Assembly (NCBI RefSeq): GCF_006716425.1
Contig: NZ_VFOZ01000001.1
Span: 5,270,001 to 5,334,000 of the forward strand
Direction of reading: 5' to 3'
DNA: 64,000 bases
Source of the DNA: Actinoallomurus bryophytorum
GTDB lineage: Bacteria > Actinomycetota > Actinomycetes > Streptosporangiales > Streptosporangiaceae
The notes under the pieces were generated by a model. The model was not told where the DNA came from and made no database searches. It was given only the letters and a program-made list of their open reading frames with translations. Shown here piece by piece: positions 32,998 through 42,481 of this stretch. The position numbers and the translations under genes were made by a program. Within the stretch, counting starts at the first letter, position 1. Each line of letters begins with the position of its first letter.

Positions 32998-33755
32998 CAG
33001 TGCTTCGCGGATCCGCCGTCGACGTTGATGGTCTGGCCGGTGAGGAACCCGCTCCCCTCGTCGCAGACGTACAGCAGCGTCGAGACCAGGTCGCCGGGCT
33101 CCTCGACCCGGGGGACGATCTGGGAAGCACGGACCCGGTCGAACCCGCCGTCCGCGCCGACGGTCCGTTCCGCGGTCGTGGTGCGGGTGAGCCCGGGGGC
33201 GATCGCGTTGACCGTGACGCCGTCCTCGCCGACCGCGCTCGCGAGGGCGCGCGTGAAGCCGACCAGGCCGGCCTTTGACGTGGTGTAGGCGACCATGTCG
33301 GGCGGCCCGAGGAAGACGACGGCCGAGACGATGTTGACGATCCGGCCCCAGCCCGCCGCCCTCAGGTGGGGCAGCGCGGCCTGGGTGACGATGAAGGGGC
33401 CGTCGAGGTTCAGGCGCATGATCCGGCGCCACTCGTCCAGCGTCGTGTCCTCGAACGGGATCGCCGGGTAGGTCCCCGCGTTGTTGACCACGATGTGCGG
33501 GCCGCCGTGGTCCTTGGCGATCTCGTCCACGGCCGCCGTCACTGCGGCCGGGTCGGTCACGTCGGCGCGGACACCGAAGAAGCGGTCGCCGCCGCACGAG
33601 TCGGCGACCCTGCGCCCGGTCTCGGCGAGATCGGCGACGTCCAGCCCGGCCACTCGGTGTCCGCGGGCGGCCAGGGCGACACAGAACTCCTGGCCCAGTC
33701 CGTTCGCGGCGCCGGTCACCAGCGCGACCCGGTCGGCACCTGAGGTACGGCTCAC
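32997..33755 (-). CDS. Short-chain dehydrogenase/reductase (first gene of GMC operon)
   Basis: This protein has about 252 residues from GTG 33755; the open frame extends to 33809 but the extra residues are not protein-like. It has TGAANGLGQ (cofactor loop), NNAGTYPA, NIVSAVV with the catalytic Ser, and YTTSKAGLVGFTRA with Tyr and Lys. It ends FLTGQTINVDGGSAKH, typical for the SDR family. The stop overlaps the GMC ATG, so the two oxidoreductases are translated together. It probably interconverts a ketone and an alcohol in the same pathway. Confidence 0.87.
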   Translation of the reverse strand: MSRTSGADRVALVTGAANGLGQEFCVALAARGHRVAGLDVADLAETGRRVADSCGGDRFFGVRADVTDPAAVTAAVDEIAKDHGGPHIVVNNAGTYPAIPFEDTTLDEWRRIMRLNLDGPFIVTQAALPHLRAAGWGRIVNIVSAVVFLGPPDMVAYTTSKAGLVGFTRALASAVGEDGVTVNAIAPGLTRTTTAERTVGADGGFDRVRASQIVPRVEEPGDLVSTLLYVCDEGSGFLTGQTINVDGGSAKH

Positions 33756-33897
33756 GGTGGCGAGCCTGTGGCACGCCCGACGCCCCGGCAAGGGCGATGT
33801 TCCGTTCACCGGAACCTCACCGCGGGCTTTCTACAACCATGTCTCCGTTTTGCCGACCAGGATTGCGGCCAATCGTGGCGGCCGGCCGTACCACCGC

Positions 33898-33915
33898 GTT
33901 TCCATTCGATGAAAC
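33898..33915. promoter_or_regulatory. Candidate IclR-type operator
   Basis: GTTTC (33898-33902) and GAAAC (33911-33915) form an inverted repeat spaced by eight bases. It lies midway between the divergent SDR and permease starts, where an IclR regulator would control both. Confidence 0.4.
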
Positions 33916-34012
33916 GGCCCGCTTGTCGGTGCGGACCGATGCGTCCATGCTCGCGGCACCTTCGCACCGTGTCACCGCACCACCGAGACCGCCCGCCGAG
34001 CCGTGAGGAGCG

Positions 34013-35044
34013 ATGTCCGCGATGCCACCAGCAGTGACCGGCTCCGCCGGCGAGTACCGGGGGGGCGGAAGGACGAGCCGGCCGCTGTACCGGAGGTTCG
34101 TCCGCGACGAGTTCGGCGTGATCGCCGTCCTGGTCGTCATCGTGGCCGGGGTCGGGATCTTCCACCCGGACTTCCTGCGCACCGGCAACCTGCTGTCGAT
34201 CACCCACAACACCGTCTACGTCGGGCTGATGTCGTGTGGGATCGTCTTCCCGCTCGCCATGCGCGAGGTCGACCTGTCCGTCGGCGGCATGTACGCCCTG
34301 TGCATGGTCGTCGGGGCCGTCCTCATCCGGGACGGACTCGGCACGTGGTTCGCGCTCCTCGCGATCCTTGTGCTGTCGGCCGCTCTCGGCGCCCTCAACG
34401 GTGTCCTGACGACCTACATGGGCCTGCCGTCGTTCATCGTCACGCTCGCCACGGCGCTGCTCTTCCGTGGCGCCGGCCTCGCGCTGGCCGACGGCAAGCA
34501 GATCACCGACCTGCCGCAGAACGACGCGTTCTTCACCTTCCTCGGCGGCGATGTGGCCGGCGTTCCCACCGCGGTGTGGATCGCCGCCGTCCTGGTCGTC
34601 GGGCTGACCGTCCTGTTCACCCGTACGAGGTTCGGAGCACGGGTACGGGCCATCGGCTCCAACCCCGAGGCGGCCGCGTTCAGCGGCCTGCCGGTGGTGC
34701 GCACGCGGATCGCGGCACTCTCGCTGTCCGGGCTCATGGCGGGCACGGCGGCGATCTTCTCGCTCGCGTTCTTCATGGCGGGTGACCCGACGGTCGGCCA
34801 GGGCTACGAGCTGACCGCCATCGCCGCGGCCATCATCGGCGGCACGCCGCTCGCGGGGGGCCGCGGATCGGTCGTGGGCGCGGTCGTCGGCTGCCTCATC
34901 CTCAGTGTCGTCGCCTCGGCACTGGCCTTCTTCCAGGTCCCGATCAACTGGACCACCTTCGCGACCGGCGGCGTCATTCTCGTCGCCGTCGGCGCGGACA
35001 CCCTGCTGCGCCGCTTCCGGAGCACGCGTTCCGCCGGCGCCTGA
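34013..35044 (+). CDS. ABC sugar transporter permease (RbsC-type, CUT2)
   Basis: This 343-residue permease belongs to the BPD_transp_2 family. It has a cytoplasmic N-terminus of about 40 residues and about ten membrane helices. Family markers are GIVFPLAMREVDLSVGGMYA (residues 76-95), ALGALNGVLTTYMGLPSFIV and IGSNPEAAAFSGLPV. ATG 34013 follows GAGGAG, and another in-frame ATG lies three codons later. It opens an operon with a binding protein, an ATPase and an aldehyde dehydrogenase. CUT2 systems carry monosaccharides, autoinducer-2-like molecules or small polyols. Confidence 0.88.
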   Translation: MSAMPPAVTGSAGEYRGGGRTSRPLYRRFVRDEFGVIAVLVVIVAGVGIFHPDFLRTGNLLSITHNTVYVGLMSCGIVFPLAMREVDLSVGGMYALCMVVGAVLIRDGLGTWFALLAILVLSAALGALNGVLTTYMGLPSFIVTLATALLFRGAGLALADGKQITDLPQNDAFFTFLGGDVAGVPTAVWIAAVLVVGLTVLFTRTRFGARVRAIGSNPEAAAFSGLPVVRTRIAALSLSGLMAGTAAIFSLAFFMAGDPTVGQGYELTAIAAAIIGGTPLAGGRGSVVGAVVGCLILSVVASALAFFQVPINWTTFATGGVILVAVGADTLLRRFRSTRSAGA

Positions 35045-35077
35045 CCGACCCCCCGCCCGTACGCCAGGAGACGACGA

Positions 35078-36139
35078 ATGAACCAGCGCACACCATGGCG
35101 GGCCGGCCTCGCCGCGATCCTCGTCCTCGGCCTCACCGCCGCCTGTGGAGACAGCGGGGCGGGCTCGGGCTCGAAGAAGCTCAAGATGGGCATCGCCGTA
35201 CCGAACAACAGCCTGAACTTCGCCCGTGAGATGTACCAGGGGGCGACGTCGGCGGCCCAGCACGCGGGCAACATCGACTTCAAGGTGGTCGGCCCGCCCA
35301 ACACCGACGGCCCGGCCGAGGTCCAGCTCTTCCAGAACCTCGTCGTCACCCACCGGGACGGCGTCGTCCTGTTCAACCTCGATCCGCCGATCTTCACCCG
35401 CCCCGCGGCGCAGGCCGTCGACCAGGGCGTGCCGGTCGTCGCGCTGGACACGGCGCCGACCCCGGGCAGCAAGGTGGGTTTCTTCGTCGGGACCGACAAC
35501 TACGAGCTGGGCGGCCTGCTCGCCCAGGCGGCCGTCAAGAAGCTCGGCGCCGACACGAAGGGCACCGTCGTGATCGGCCAGACCGACCCGGGCGTGCCGG
35601 TGCTCGACAACCGGGTCAAGGGCATCAAGGAGACGTTCGCCAAGCTGGCGCCGGGCATCAAGACGCTCGGCCCGTTCCACACCTACAGCGACCCGGCGCA
35701 GAACTACAACGCGTGGATCGCGCAGGTGCACGCGCACCCGGACGCCGTCGCCTTCCTCGGCGTCGGCGACGCGGACAGCTACGACCTCGCCAAGATCAAG
35801 CAGCAGGAGAAGGGGGAGTACCTCACCGCGGGCTTCGACGTCGACCCCAAGACGCTGCAGGCGGTCAAGGACGGCACCAACTTCGCGGGCATCGACCCCG
35901 AGCACTTCCTGAAGGGCTACATCTCCACCGCGGTCCTGGCCCAGACCGTACGGGACGGGAAGAAGCTGCCGAACGGCTGGTTCAAGACGCCCGGCATGGT
36001 GGTCGACAGCGGCAACATCGATGAGGTCATCGCGCGGGAGAAGTCGCCGGAGGCGGCCTACGCCTGGTACAAGCCGCAGATCGACAAGCTCCTCGCCAAC
36101 GTCGGCGGCAACTTGAGGCCCCTGTCGCAGGCCCGCTGA
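35078..36139 (+). CDS. Sugar-type substrate-binding lipoprotein (RbsB family)
   Basis: This 353-residue lipoprotein has a signal peptide with lipobox LTAAC (Cys near residue 24) and a periplasmic-binding-protein type 1 domain. Typical elements are KLKMGIAVPNNSLNFAREMY, NLVVTHRDGVVLFNLDPPIF, VGFFVGTDNYELGGLLAQAA and VAFLGVGDADSYDLA. The C-terminus matches RbsB-like proteins. It lies 33 bases after the permease and two bases before the ATPase gene. It sets the ligand specificity of the importer; no ligand can be named. Confidence 0.87.
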   Translation: MNQRTPWRAGLAAILVLGLTAACGDSGAGSGSKKLKMGIAVPNNSLNFAREMYQGATSAAQHAGNIDFKVVGPPNTDGPAEVQLFQNLVVTHRDGVVLFNLDPPIFTRPAAQAVDQGVPVVALDTAPTPGSKVGFFVGTDNYELGGLLAQAAVKKLGADTKGTVVIGQTDPGVPVLDNRVKGIKETFAKLAPGIKTLGPFHTYSDPAQNYNAWIAQVHAHPDAVAFLGVGDADSYDLAKIKQQEKGEYLTAGFDVDPKTLQAVKDGTNFAGIDPEHFLKGYISTAVLAQTVRDGKKLPNGWFKTPGMVVDSGNIDEVIAREKSPEAAYAWYKPQIDKLLANVGGNLRPLSQAR

Positions 36140-36140
36140 C

Positions 36141-37628
36141 ATGCTGACGGCGACCGGTCTCGTCAAGCACTACGGCGGCGTCGCCGCGCTGGACGACGCC
36201 GGGATCACCGCCGAGAGCGGGCAGGTGCACGCCCTCGTGGGAGAGAACGGCGCGGGCAAGTCCACGCTCGTCAAGATCATCTCTGGTGCCGTCCGGCCCG
36301 ACGCGGGCAGCGTCGAGCTGGACGGTCACCCGGTCCGCTTCGCGAACACCCGGCAGGCGTCCGCGCACGGCATCGCGATCGTGTCGCAGGAGCTGATGAC
36401 CTTTGGCGACCTGACCGTGCTGGAGAACCTCTTCCCGTTCGGCGGCCCCCGGCGGTTCGGGCTGGTGAGCACGCGGGCGATGGAGCGCCGGGCAGCGCCC
36501 GTACTCGAGGAGCTCGGCCTGGACGTGTCCCCGCACGCCCGCGTCGAGACGCTGTCGCTCGCCGACCGGCAGCTCCTGGAGATCTGCCGGGCCCTGCTCC
36601 AGGACCCGCGCGTCCTGATCCTCGACGAGCCCACCTCCGCGCTGCCGCGGCAGGCCGCCGACCGGCTCGCCGGGACCACCAAGCGGCTGGCCGAACGCGG
36701 GCTGGCCGTCCTTTACATCTCCCACTTCCTGGAGGAGGTCCTGCGCGTCGCGCAGCGGGTGACCGTGCTGCGGGACGGCCGTACCGTGCTGACCGGCGAG
36801 GAGATCGAGCAGGTGGGCGTCGACTCCCTGGTCACCGCGATGCTCGGCGGTGCGGCGCCTTCCGTCGCGCGGGCCGAGCGGGCCAGGCGCGGCGCCGCCT
36901 CGCTCGCGCTCACCGCCGTCGGCGTCGCCGGACGGCTCCGCGACGTGTCGTTGAACGCCTCCGGCGGCGAGATCGTCGGGCTCGCCGGCCTCCAGGGCGC
37001 CGGTCACCTCGCCGTGCTCGACGTCGTCTGCGGCCGGGCCCGGCCGGCCACCGGATCGGTACGGCTGCCGGGCGGCGCGGCGCCCCGTTCGCCGCGCCAC
37101 GCCGTCGCCGCCGGAGTCGCGTACGTCTCCGGCGACCGCAAGGGCCGGGGACTGATGCTGGACCAGTCACTGTGGGAGAACGCCACCGCGGTACGCCGGC
37201 TCGGTCTCGGCCGCGACGGCCTGATGCCCTCCCGGCGGCGGATGGTCGAACGGACCGAACACCTCATCCGGCGGCTGCGCATCCGCGGCGGCCCGTACGA
37301 CGTCACCGCGCAGTTGTCCGGCGGCAACCAGCAGAAGGCGGTCCTGGCCAAGTGGCTCGACGCCGATCCGGCCGTCTTCGCCCTCGACGACCCGACACGT
37401 GGCGTGGACGTGGGCGCACGCGCCGAAATGCACGAAATCGTGCGTGACCTCGCGAATGACGGCAAGATCGTCCTGATCGCCGCCACGGACCTGACCGAGC
37501 TTGTCGATTTGTGTGATCGCGTCCTGGTATTCCAACGGGGCCGGATCACTGATGAGATCGACGGGCAGTCGCTTTCCGAGCAGGCGCTGAGCCTGGCGAT
37601 GAACGCCGGGTTCGCGGCGCCGCTCTGA
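36141..37628 (+). CDS. ABC sugar importer ATPase with two nucleotide-binding domains (RbsA-type)
   Basis: This 495-residue protein fuses two ABC domains. The first has Walker A GENGAGKST (near 35-43), signature LSLADRQLLEICRALL and Walker B VLILDEPTSALP. The second has the degenerate Walker A GLQGAGHLAVLD usual in RbsA-type ATPases, signature LSGGNQQKAVLAKWL and Walker B VFALDDPTRGVDVG. The gene begins one base after the binding-protein stop, showing strict operon organisation. It energises the CUT2 importer. Confidence 0.9.
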   Translation: MLTATGLVKHYGGVAALDDAGITAESGQVHALVGENGAGKSTLVKIISGAVRPDAGSVELDGHPVRFANTRQASAHGIAIVSQELMTFGDLTVLENLFPFGGPRRFGLVSTRAMERRAAPVLEELGLDVSPHARVETLSLADRQLLEICRALLQDPRVLILDEPTSALPRQAADRLAGTTKRLAERGLAVLYISHFLEEVLRVAQRVTVLRDGRTVLTGEEIEQVGVDSLVTAMLGGAAPSVARAERARRGAASLALTAVGVAGRLRDVSLNASGGEIVGLAGLQGAGHLAVLDVVCGRARPATGSVRLPGGAAPRSPRHAVAAGVAYVSGDRKGRGLMLDQSLWENATAVRRLGLGRDGLMPSRRRMVERTEHLIRRLRIRGGPYDVTAQLSGGNQQKAVLAKWLDADPAVFALDDPTRGVDVGARAEMHEIVRDLANDGKIVLIAATDLTELVDLCDRVLVFQRGRITDEIDGQSLSEQALSLAMNAGFAAPL

Positions 37629-37708
37629 AGGAGCCCCAGGCTGTGGCCGGTTCGGGTACGGCGTCCGGCTTGGCGGCTGGTTCGACCGAGGACGAAGGCA
37701 GGGAGACG

Positions 37709-39169
37709 ATGAGCTTTCTCGACGAGAAGATCTGGACCGGATCGGTGTTCAGCGGTGACTGGGGCGCGTCGGCCGCCGGCGAGCTGAGCGTGGTCGAGCC
37801 GGCCACCGGCATCGAGCTCGGCCGGACCGGTCTCGCCGGCCCCACCGAGATCGGATCCGCCGCCGCGGCGGCGGCCGAAGCGCAGGCGGCCTGGGCCGAG
37901 ACCTCCTTCGAGGAGCGGGCCGCGGTGCTCCGCAACGCCGGCCGTCTCTTCGAGGAACACGCGGCCGAGATCGAGGAATGGATCGTCCGCGAGACCGGAG
38001 CGATCCCGCCCAAGGCGGCGCTGGAGACCCACATCGCCGCGCAGGAGTGTTACGAGGCGGCCGCGCTCGCCTCGCACACGACCGGCGAGATCCTGCCCAC
38101 GGCCAAGAAACGGCTCAGCCTCGCCCGGCGGATCCCCGTCGGTGTCGTCGGCGTGATCTCACCGTTCAACTTCCCGCTGATCCTCGGCATCCGGTCGGTC
38201 GCCCCCGCGCTCGCCCTGGGCAACGCCGTCATCCTCAAGCCGGACCCGCGTACGGCCGTCTCCGGTGGCGTGGTCCTCGCCCGCGTCTTCGAGGAGGCCG
38301 GGCTGCCCCCCGGCGTGTTCCACATGCTGCCCGGCCGCGCCGACGCCGGTGAGGCACTGGTCACCGACCCGCACGTGCGGGTCATCTCCTTCACCGGCTC
38401 CACCGCCGCGGGCCGCAAGGTCGGCGAGCTGGCCGGACGCCTCCTCAAGCGCGCCCACCTGGAGCTCGGCGGCAACTCGGCGCTGATCGTCCTGGACGAC
38501 GCGGACCTGGACCTGGCCGTGTCCGCCGCCGCGTTCGGGTCGTTCATGCACCAGGGCCAGATCTGCATGACCACCGGGCGCCACCTGGTGCACGAGAGCC
38601 TGGCCGGTGAGTTCACCGAACGGCTGGCCGCCAAGGCCGACGCCCTGCCGGTCGGCGACCCCGCGGTCGAGCCCGTCGCGCTGGGCCCGATCATCGACGC
38701 GCACCAGTTGGAGAAGGTGCACGCCGTGGTGACCGCCAGCGTCGAGGCGGGCGCCAGGCTGGCGGCCGGCGGCACGTACGAGAACCTGTACTACCGGCCG
38801 ACCGTCCTGGCCGACGTCACCCCGGACAGCCCGGCGTACACCACGGAGATCTTCGGCCCGGTAGCGCCGGTCAGCGTCTTCTCCTCCTTCGACGACGCCG
38901 CCGACCTGGCCCGGAGCACGGACTACGGCCTGTCGCTCGGCATCCTCAGCCGCGACGTCATGAAGGCACTGGACCTGGCCGGCCGCATCCCCTCGGGCAT
39001 CGTGCACATCAACGACCAGACCGTGGACGACGAGGCCACGGCCCCGTTCGGCGGAGTCGGCATCTCGGGCACCGGCGGCCGCGCCGGCGGTCCGGCGGCC
39101 AACATCGAGGCCTTCACCGAGACCCAGTGGGTGACCATGCAGGGCGACATCGCCCCGTACCCGTTCTAG
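37709..39169 (+). CDS. Aldehyde dehydrogenase (benzaldehyde dehydrogenase-like)
   Basis: This 486-residue NAD(P)-dependent enzyme starts at ATG 37709 behind GGGAG; the frame runs on upstream without an RBS. Conserved parts are GVISPFNFPLILGIRSVAPA (cofactor binding), SFTGSTAAGRKVG, the general-base region LELGGNSALIV with Glu, and HQGQICMTTGRHLVHE containing the catalytic Cys. EIFGPVAPV and PFGGVGISGTGGR close the fold. The sequence is nearest in style to aryl-aldehyde dehydrogenases (XylC type). Its place after the importer, and opposite a GMC alcohol oxidase and an SDR, suggests oxidation of an imported alcohol via an aldehyde to an acid. Confidence 0.88.
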   Translation: MSFLDEKIWTGSVFSGDWGASAAGELSVVEPATGIELGRTGLAGPTEIGSAAAAAAEAQAAWAETSFEERAAVLRNAGRLFEEHAAEIEEWIVRETGAIPPKAALETHIAAQECYEAAALASHTTGEILPTAKKRLSLARRIPVGVVGVISPFNFPLILGIRSVAPALALGNAVILKPDPRTAVSGGVVLARVFEEAGLPPGVFHMLPGRADAGEALVTDPHVRVISFTGSTAAGRKVGELAGRLLKRAHLELGGNSALIVLDDADLDLAVSAAAFGSFMHQGQICMTTGRHLVHESLAGEFTERLAAKADALPVGDPAVEPVALGPIIDAHQLEKVHAVVTASVEAGARLAAGGTYENLYYRPTVLADVTPDSPAYTTEIFGPVAPVSVFSSFDDAADLARSTDYGLSLGILSRDVMKALDLAGRIPSGIVHINDQTVDDEATAPFGGVGISGTGGRAGGPAANIEAFTETQWVTMQGDIAPYPF

Positions 39170-39199
39170 CCGAGGGGGGCGACCCCCTGGAACCCCGGT

Positions 39200-39220
39200 G
39201 TGGGGGACTCCGCCCCCCAC
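39200..39220 (+). terminator. Terminator-like hairpin after the aldehyde dehydrogenase gene
   Basis: GTGGGGG (39200-39206) pairs with CCCCCAC (39214-39220) over a seven-base loop. It lies 31 bases after the stop in a G/C-run-rich stretch between this operon and the next gene. Confidence 0.5.
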
Positions 39221-39273
39221 GCCCCCCGCGGGCTGGGGTCGGAGAGTGGCTTCCCGTCGGGCAGGATGGCGGG

Positions 39274-40653
39274 GTGGCAGGGACCTTCGACTGGGCGGCC
39301 TTCGAGGGCGCGTTGACGGATGCGCTGGTGCGGGCCGTTCGGTCGGCGATCGCCGAGCACCCTGGCGAACGGTTCTACGCCGCCGCGCTGGACCACATCT
39401 ACCGCGAGACCGATGGCCGGATCGCGCTCCCCTGTCTCGGGATGAACACCGTCGAGGCGTTGGCGTCGCTTCCCGCACGGGAACAGGCGGATCTGCGGTG
39501 GAGCGCCGCCGACTGGGATCACTACAGCGACGTGTGGCTTCCCGGTGATCTGGACCGGGACTGGGAGCGGGCACTCACCGCGGAGGCCTGCCGGGGAACG
39601 ACCCGCCAGTGGGCGTCGACGTTCCGCAGGTACCTCGGGATGCTCGTCCGCGTGTGCAGGCGGGCGCGGGCGAGCCTTCGTTCGAGCGGGCTCACCGACC
39701 GGGACTTCGTGGTGCTGCTTCTCGATGACGAGTACCACGAGACGCTGGTGAGGCGCGTCCTTCCCAGAAGCGAGGTGAGCCGGCACTTCCCCGGGTTCGA
39801 CGAGCGGGCGGCCGAGCTCGCGCGGGTCGCCCTGCTTCCGCCGGCCGAGCGGGCCGCGTTCCACGCGTCACGGCTGGGGGTGTTCAGCGGCCCGATCGGC
39901 AGCGAAGAGGCCGCGTCGGCGCTGCGTGATCTCGGCCCGGCGGCGTTTCCCGTCCTGATCGCCATGCTCGCCGCCGAGGACCGGGTGGGGAAGGCCGCCA
40001 AGCTGCTCGCCGACATAGGCCGGCCCGACGATCGCGTCGTACGGGCGCTGGATGACGCGCTGACACGATGTGAAGGGCCCGACCAGTCGTGGGTGGCCCG
40101 AGCGCTGTCTCGCCTCGGCCGGCTGGACCTCGTGCTCGATCAGACCGACCGTCTTCCCGAGGCGGTCGTGATCGGCGCCGTCGTCGCACCGTTCACCGGC
40201 TTCCGCGACTCCGCGGTCGCCCCGCCGCGACTCGACTACCGGTCCCTGGAGGGCTTCGTCGAGCGCCGGCCGGCGTACGTCCCCGCGCTGGCTGAGGAGC
40301 TCAAGCCCGGCCGGGGGTACTGCGGCATCACCGTCGAGGAGGTGCCCGAGGCGATCCGCGGGCTGACCTCGAAACACGTCATCATCCGCCGGCACGCGGT
40401 CTGCGTACTCGGCGAACGCGGTCTCGGTGCGGCCGTCGCCCGGCGGGTCCTGCCGCTACTCGGCCAGGTCGTCACCCGGGACGAGGACGCGAGCGTACGC
40501 CGGCTGGCGATCCTGTCCCTGCTGTGGTGGCAGAAGGACTCCCGCCGGTACGCCGACGTGGTCCGCGCGGCACTGGACGACCCCGCCGAACAGGTCCGCG
40601 AGACCGCTGCGAGTTGGCTCCGGCAACAGCCGGTCGGCCGGGTCGGCACCTGA
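39274..40653 (+). CDS. HEAT-repeat protein of unknown role
   Basis: This protein has about 459 residues from GTG 39274; the longer frame to 39127 overlaps the previous gene and is unlikely. The N-terminal ~200 residues resemble a conserved actinobacterial DUF4303-like domain (AIAEHPGERFYAAALDHIYR, QADLRWSAADWDHYSDVWLP). The remaining part consists of helical repeats of HEAT/PBS-lyase type (AAFPVLIAMLAAEDRVGKAA; HVIIRRHAVCVLGERGLG; ASVRRLAILSLLWWQKDSRR; DDPAEQVRETAASWLRQQ). These usually mediate protein-protein contacts. No catalytic motif seen. Confidence 0.65.
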   Translation: MAGTFDWAAFEGALTDALVRAVRSAIAEHPGERFYAAALDHIYRETDGRIALPCLGMNTVEALASLPAREQADLRWSAADWDHYSDVWLPGDLDRDWERALTAEACRGTTRQWASTFRRYLGMLVRVCRRARASLRSSGLTDRDFVVLLLDDEYHETLVRRVLPRSEVSRHFPGFDERAAELARVALLPPAERAAFHASRLGVFSGPIGSEEAASALRDLGPAAFPVLIAMLAAEDRVGKAAKLLADIGRPDDRVVRALDDALTRCEGPDQSWVARALSRLGRLDLVLDQTDRLPEAVVIGAVVAPFTGFRDSAVAPPRLDYRSLEGFVERRPAYVPALAEELKPGRGYCGITVEEVPEAIRGLTSKHVIIRRHAVCVLGERGLGAAVARRVLPLLGQVVTRDEDASVRRLAILSLLWWQKDSRRYADVVRAALDDPAEQVRETAASWLRQQPVGRVGT

Positions 40654-40665
40654 ACGAGATCAGTG

Positions 40666-41451
40666 TCAGGCGGGCTTTCGGTGCATGCGGTAGTGGAGGA
40701 CGAGGAACGGGATCCCGAAGACCCAGAAGGAGTGCTCGGCCCGCAGTTCGTCACCTTCCACATGGACGTCGAGCTGTTCGGCGAAGCCGTGGACCGCCAG
40801 GGCGGTGAGGTCTCTGGTGTCCGGGTCGACGTAGGTCAGGTAGTGGCCGGGCTGGTCGAGGCCGCTGCGGCTGGTCAGGACCAGGCCGCCACCGGGGCGA
40901 GCGCGCGGGAGCAGGGTCGCGGTGAAGTTGGCCTGGGGGACCGGGAAGCCGACGCTGACGTACCCGCGGCCCTCGTGGCGGTAGGTGTAGATGCCCACGT
41001 AGATCGGCTCGTCGTTGTCGGCGTACGACCGGATCCAGCCACGGATCTGCACGTCGCCGTCCTGTCCGGGGGCGATGGTGTCGATACGGCCCCGGACGCC
41101 CCGCAGTGCCTCTCGCTGGTTCATCGGCAGGCTGGCCTGACCGAGAGGGCGGGCGACCAGCGTCCGGTACACCAAGCGGTACGACGAGGTGAGCTCTTCG
41201 GGGCGGACCCGCTCGGCCAGCAGGCTCACCTGCGGGTCGCGGAACAGCAGCGACGACAGCACCCGGTAGGTGAGCACCGTGGTGGTGGCCACCACCGGCG
41301 CCGGCGCGGACCGGAGCGAGAGCCCCAGGCCGACCGCGGCGCCGACCAGCGGCCCCAGCGCCACCTTCTGCGGCCGCAGGCCCATGGCACCGACGGCGGT
41401 ACCGGTCACCGCTCCCACCGCGACCGCATCGCCGCCAGTGAGAAGCTCCAC
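40666..41451 (-). CDS. Hypothetical membrane-associated protein
   Basis: No confident family. The 261-residue product starts at GTG 41451. One or two glycine/alanine-rich membrane helices lie at about residues 8-60. A soluble domain follows, with [40 protein letters not shown] and [20 protein letters not shown] and ending [18 protein letters not shown]. The beta-rich C-terminal part looks secreted or periplasm-facing. It converges on the HEAT-repeat gene with only 12 bases between stops. Confidence 0.5.
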   Translation of the reverse strand: MELLTGGDAVAVGAVTGTAVGAMGLRPQKVALGPLVGAAVGLGLSLRSAPAPVVATTTVLTYRVLSSLLFRDPQVSLLAERVRPEELTSSYRLVYRTLVARPLGQASLPMNQREALRGVRGRIDTIAPGQDGDVQIRGWIRSYADNDEPIYVGIYTYRHEGRGYVSVGFPVPQANFTATLLPRARPGGGLVLTSRSGLDQPGHYLTYVDPDTRDLTALAVHGFAEQLDVHVEGDELRAEHSFWVFGIPFLVLHYRMHRKPA

Positions 41452-41517
41452 GGCGCGTGGTACGGGGCTCGTCCGGCTCGGCGCTCTGCCTCGCCCGGGT
41501 GACCAGGGCGTTCGTTC

Positions 41518-41751
41518 CTAGGAGCCGAGCTCGGGAAGGTTCTGGGCCAGCGGTACGAACTCGGCAACGGACAGCAGCCCGTCGTGATCGACGTCGTACT
41601 CGGCGAACAGTGCCTTGACGATCCCCGAAAGGTCGTTCACCTCGGCCGCCGGAAACATCCCCGCGATCGCCTCGGTCACCTCGTCCACGGTGAGCCGACC
41701 GTCCCCGTCGGTGTCGTACCGAGCGAATACCGCCTCGTACTGATCGGACAT
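41518..41751 (-). CDS. EF-hand calcium-binding protein (calerythrin/CabB-like)
   Basis: This 77-residue acidic protein has two canonical EF-hand loops: DTDGDGRLTVDE (residues about 13-24) and DVDHDGLLSVAE (about 52-63). Calcium ligands are in positions 1, 3, 5, 7, 9 and 12 of each. Helices flank both loops as in actinomycete calcium buffers. The ATG is preceded by GGAAAT. It probably binds intracellular Ca2+ as a buffer or sensor. Confidence 0.88.
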   Translation of the reverse strand: MSDQYEAVFARYDTDGDGRLTVDEVTEAIAGMFPAAEVNDLSGIVKALFAEYDVDHDGLLSVAEFVPLAQNLPELGS

Positions 41752-41836
41752 GATTTCCTTCCACCAAAGACACCAGAGCCACCAAAGGCCCCTGATCGTA
41801 ACCGCTCCACGACCGCGTGGCCGCCGTCCGCCGAGC

Positions 41837-42481
41837 TCAGGAGCCCAGGTAACGGAGTACGGCGAGGACCCGCCGGCTGTAGCCGCCGTCCCGGGGGAGC
41901 CTGAGCTTGTCGAAGATGGCGTTGATGTGCTTTTCGACCGCGCTACGTGAGACGTGCAGCCGGCCGGCGATCGCGAGGTTGGTGTGACCCTGTGCCATCT
42001 CGGCGAGCACGTCGCGTTCGCGGGCGGTGAGGTCGTTCAGGGGGTCGACGTGCGTCGTGCGGGCGAGGAGCTGCCGGACCACCTCGGGGTCGAAGGCGGC
42101 GCCGCCGGAGCCGACGCGTTCGAGGGCGTCCAGGAACTCCTGGACCTGGGCGACCCGGTCCTTGAGCAGGTAGCCGACGCCCCGGGAGTGGGTGGAGAGA
42201 AGGTCGGTGGCATAGCGCTTCTCGACGTACTGCGAGAGTACGAGGACGCCGACGCCCGGGTGACGCCGCCGGATGTCCAGCGCCGCGCGCAGGCCCTCGT
42301 CGGTGTGGGTGGGTGGCATGCGAACGTCGACCACCGCCACGTCCGGCGGGTCGGCCGCGACCGCGGTGAGCAGCGCCTCGGCGTCGGCCGTGGCGGCGAT
42401 GACCTCGTGCCCCTCCTCGGCGAGCAGCCGTACGAGTCCCTCGCGCAGCAGGGTGGAGTCCTCGGCCAGGATCACGCGCAC
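41837..42481 (-). CDS. NarL/LuxR-type response regulator
   Basis: This 214-residue protein has a receiver domain (residues 1-118) with the acidic pocket AEDS, phosphoacceptor D52 in VAVVDVRMPP and switch Lys in LLKDRV. A LuxR helix-turn-helix follows at about 150-205 (LTARERDVLAEMAQGHTNLA, then IAGRLHVSRSAVEKHINAIF). GTG 42481 overlaps the histidine kinase gene by ten bases, so the pair is coupled. It is the cognate regulator of that kinase; the target genes are not evident. Confidence 0.92.
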   Translation of the reverse strand: MRVILAEDSTLLREGLVRLLAEEGHEVIAATADAEALLTAVAADPPDVAVVDVRMPPTHTDEGLRAALDIRRRHPGVGVLVLSQYVEKRYATDLLSTHSRGVGYLLKDRVAQVQEFLDALERVGSGGAAFDPEVVRQLLARTTHVDPLNDLTARERDVLAEMAQGHTNLAIAGRLHVSRSAVEKHINAIFDKLRLPRDGGYSRRVLAVLRYLGS

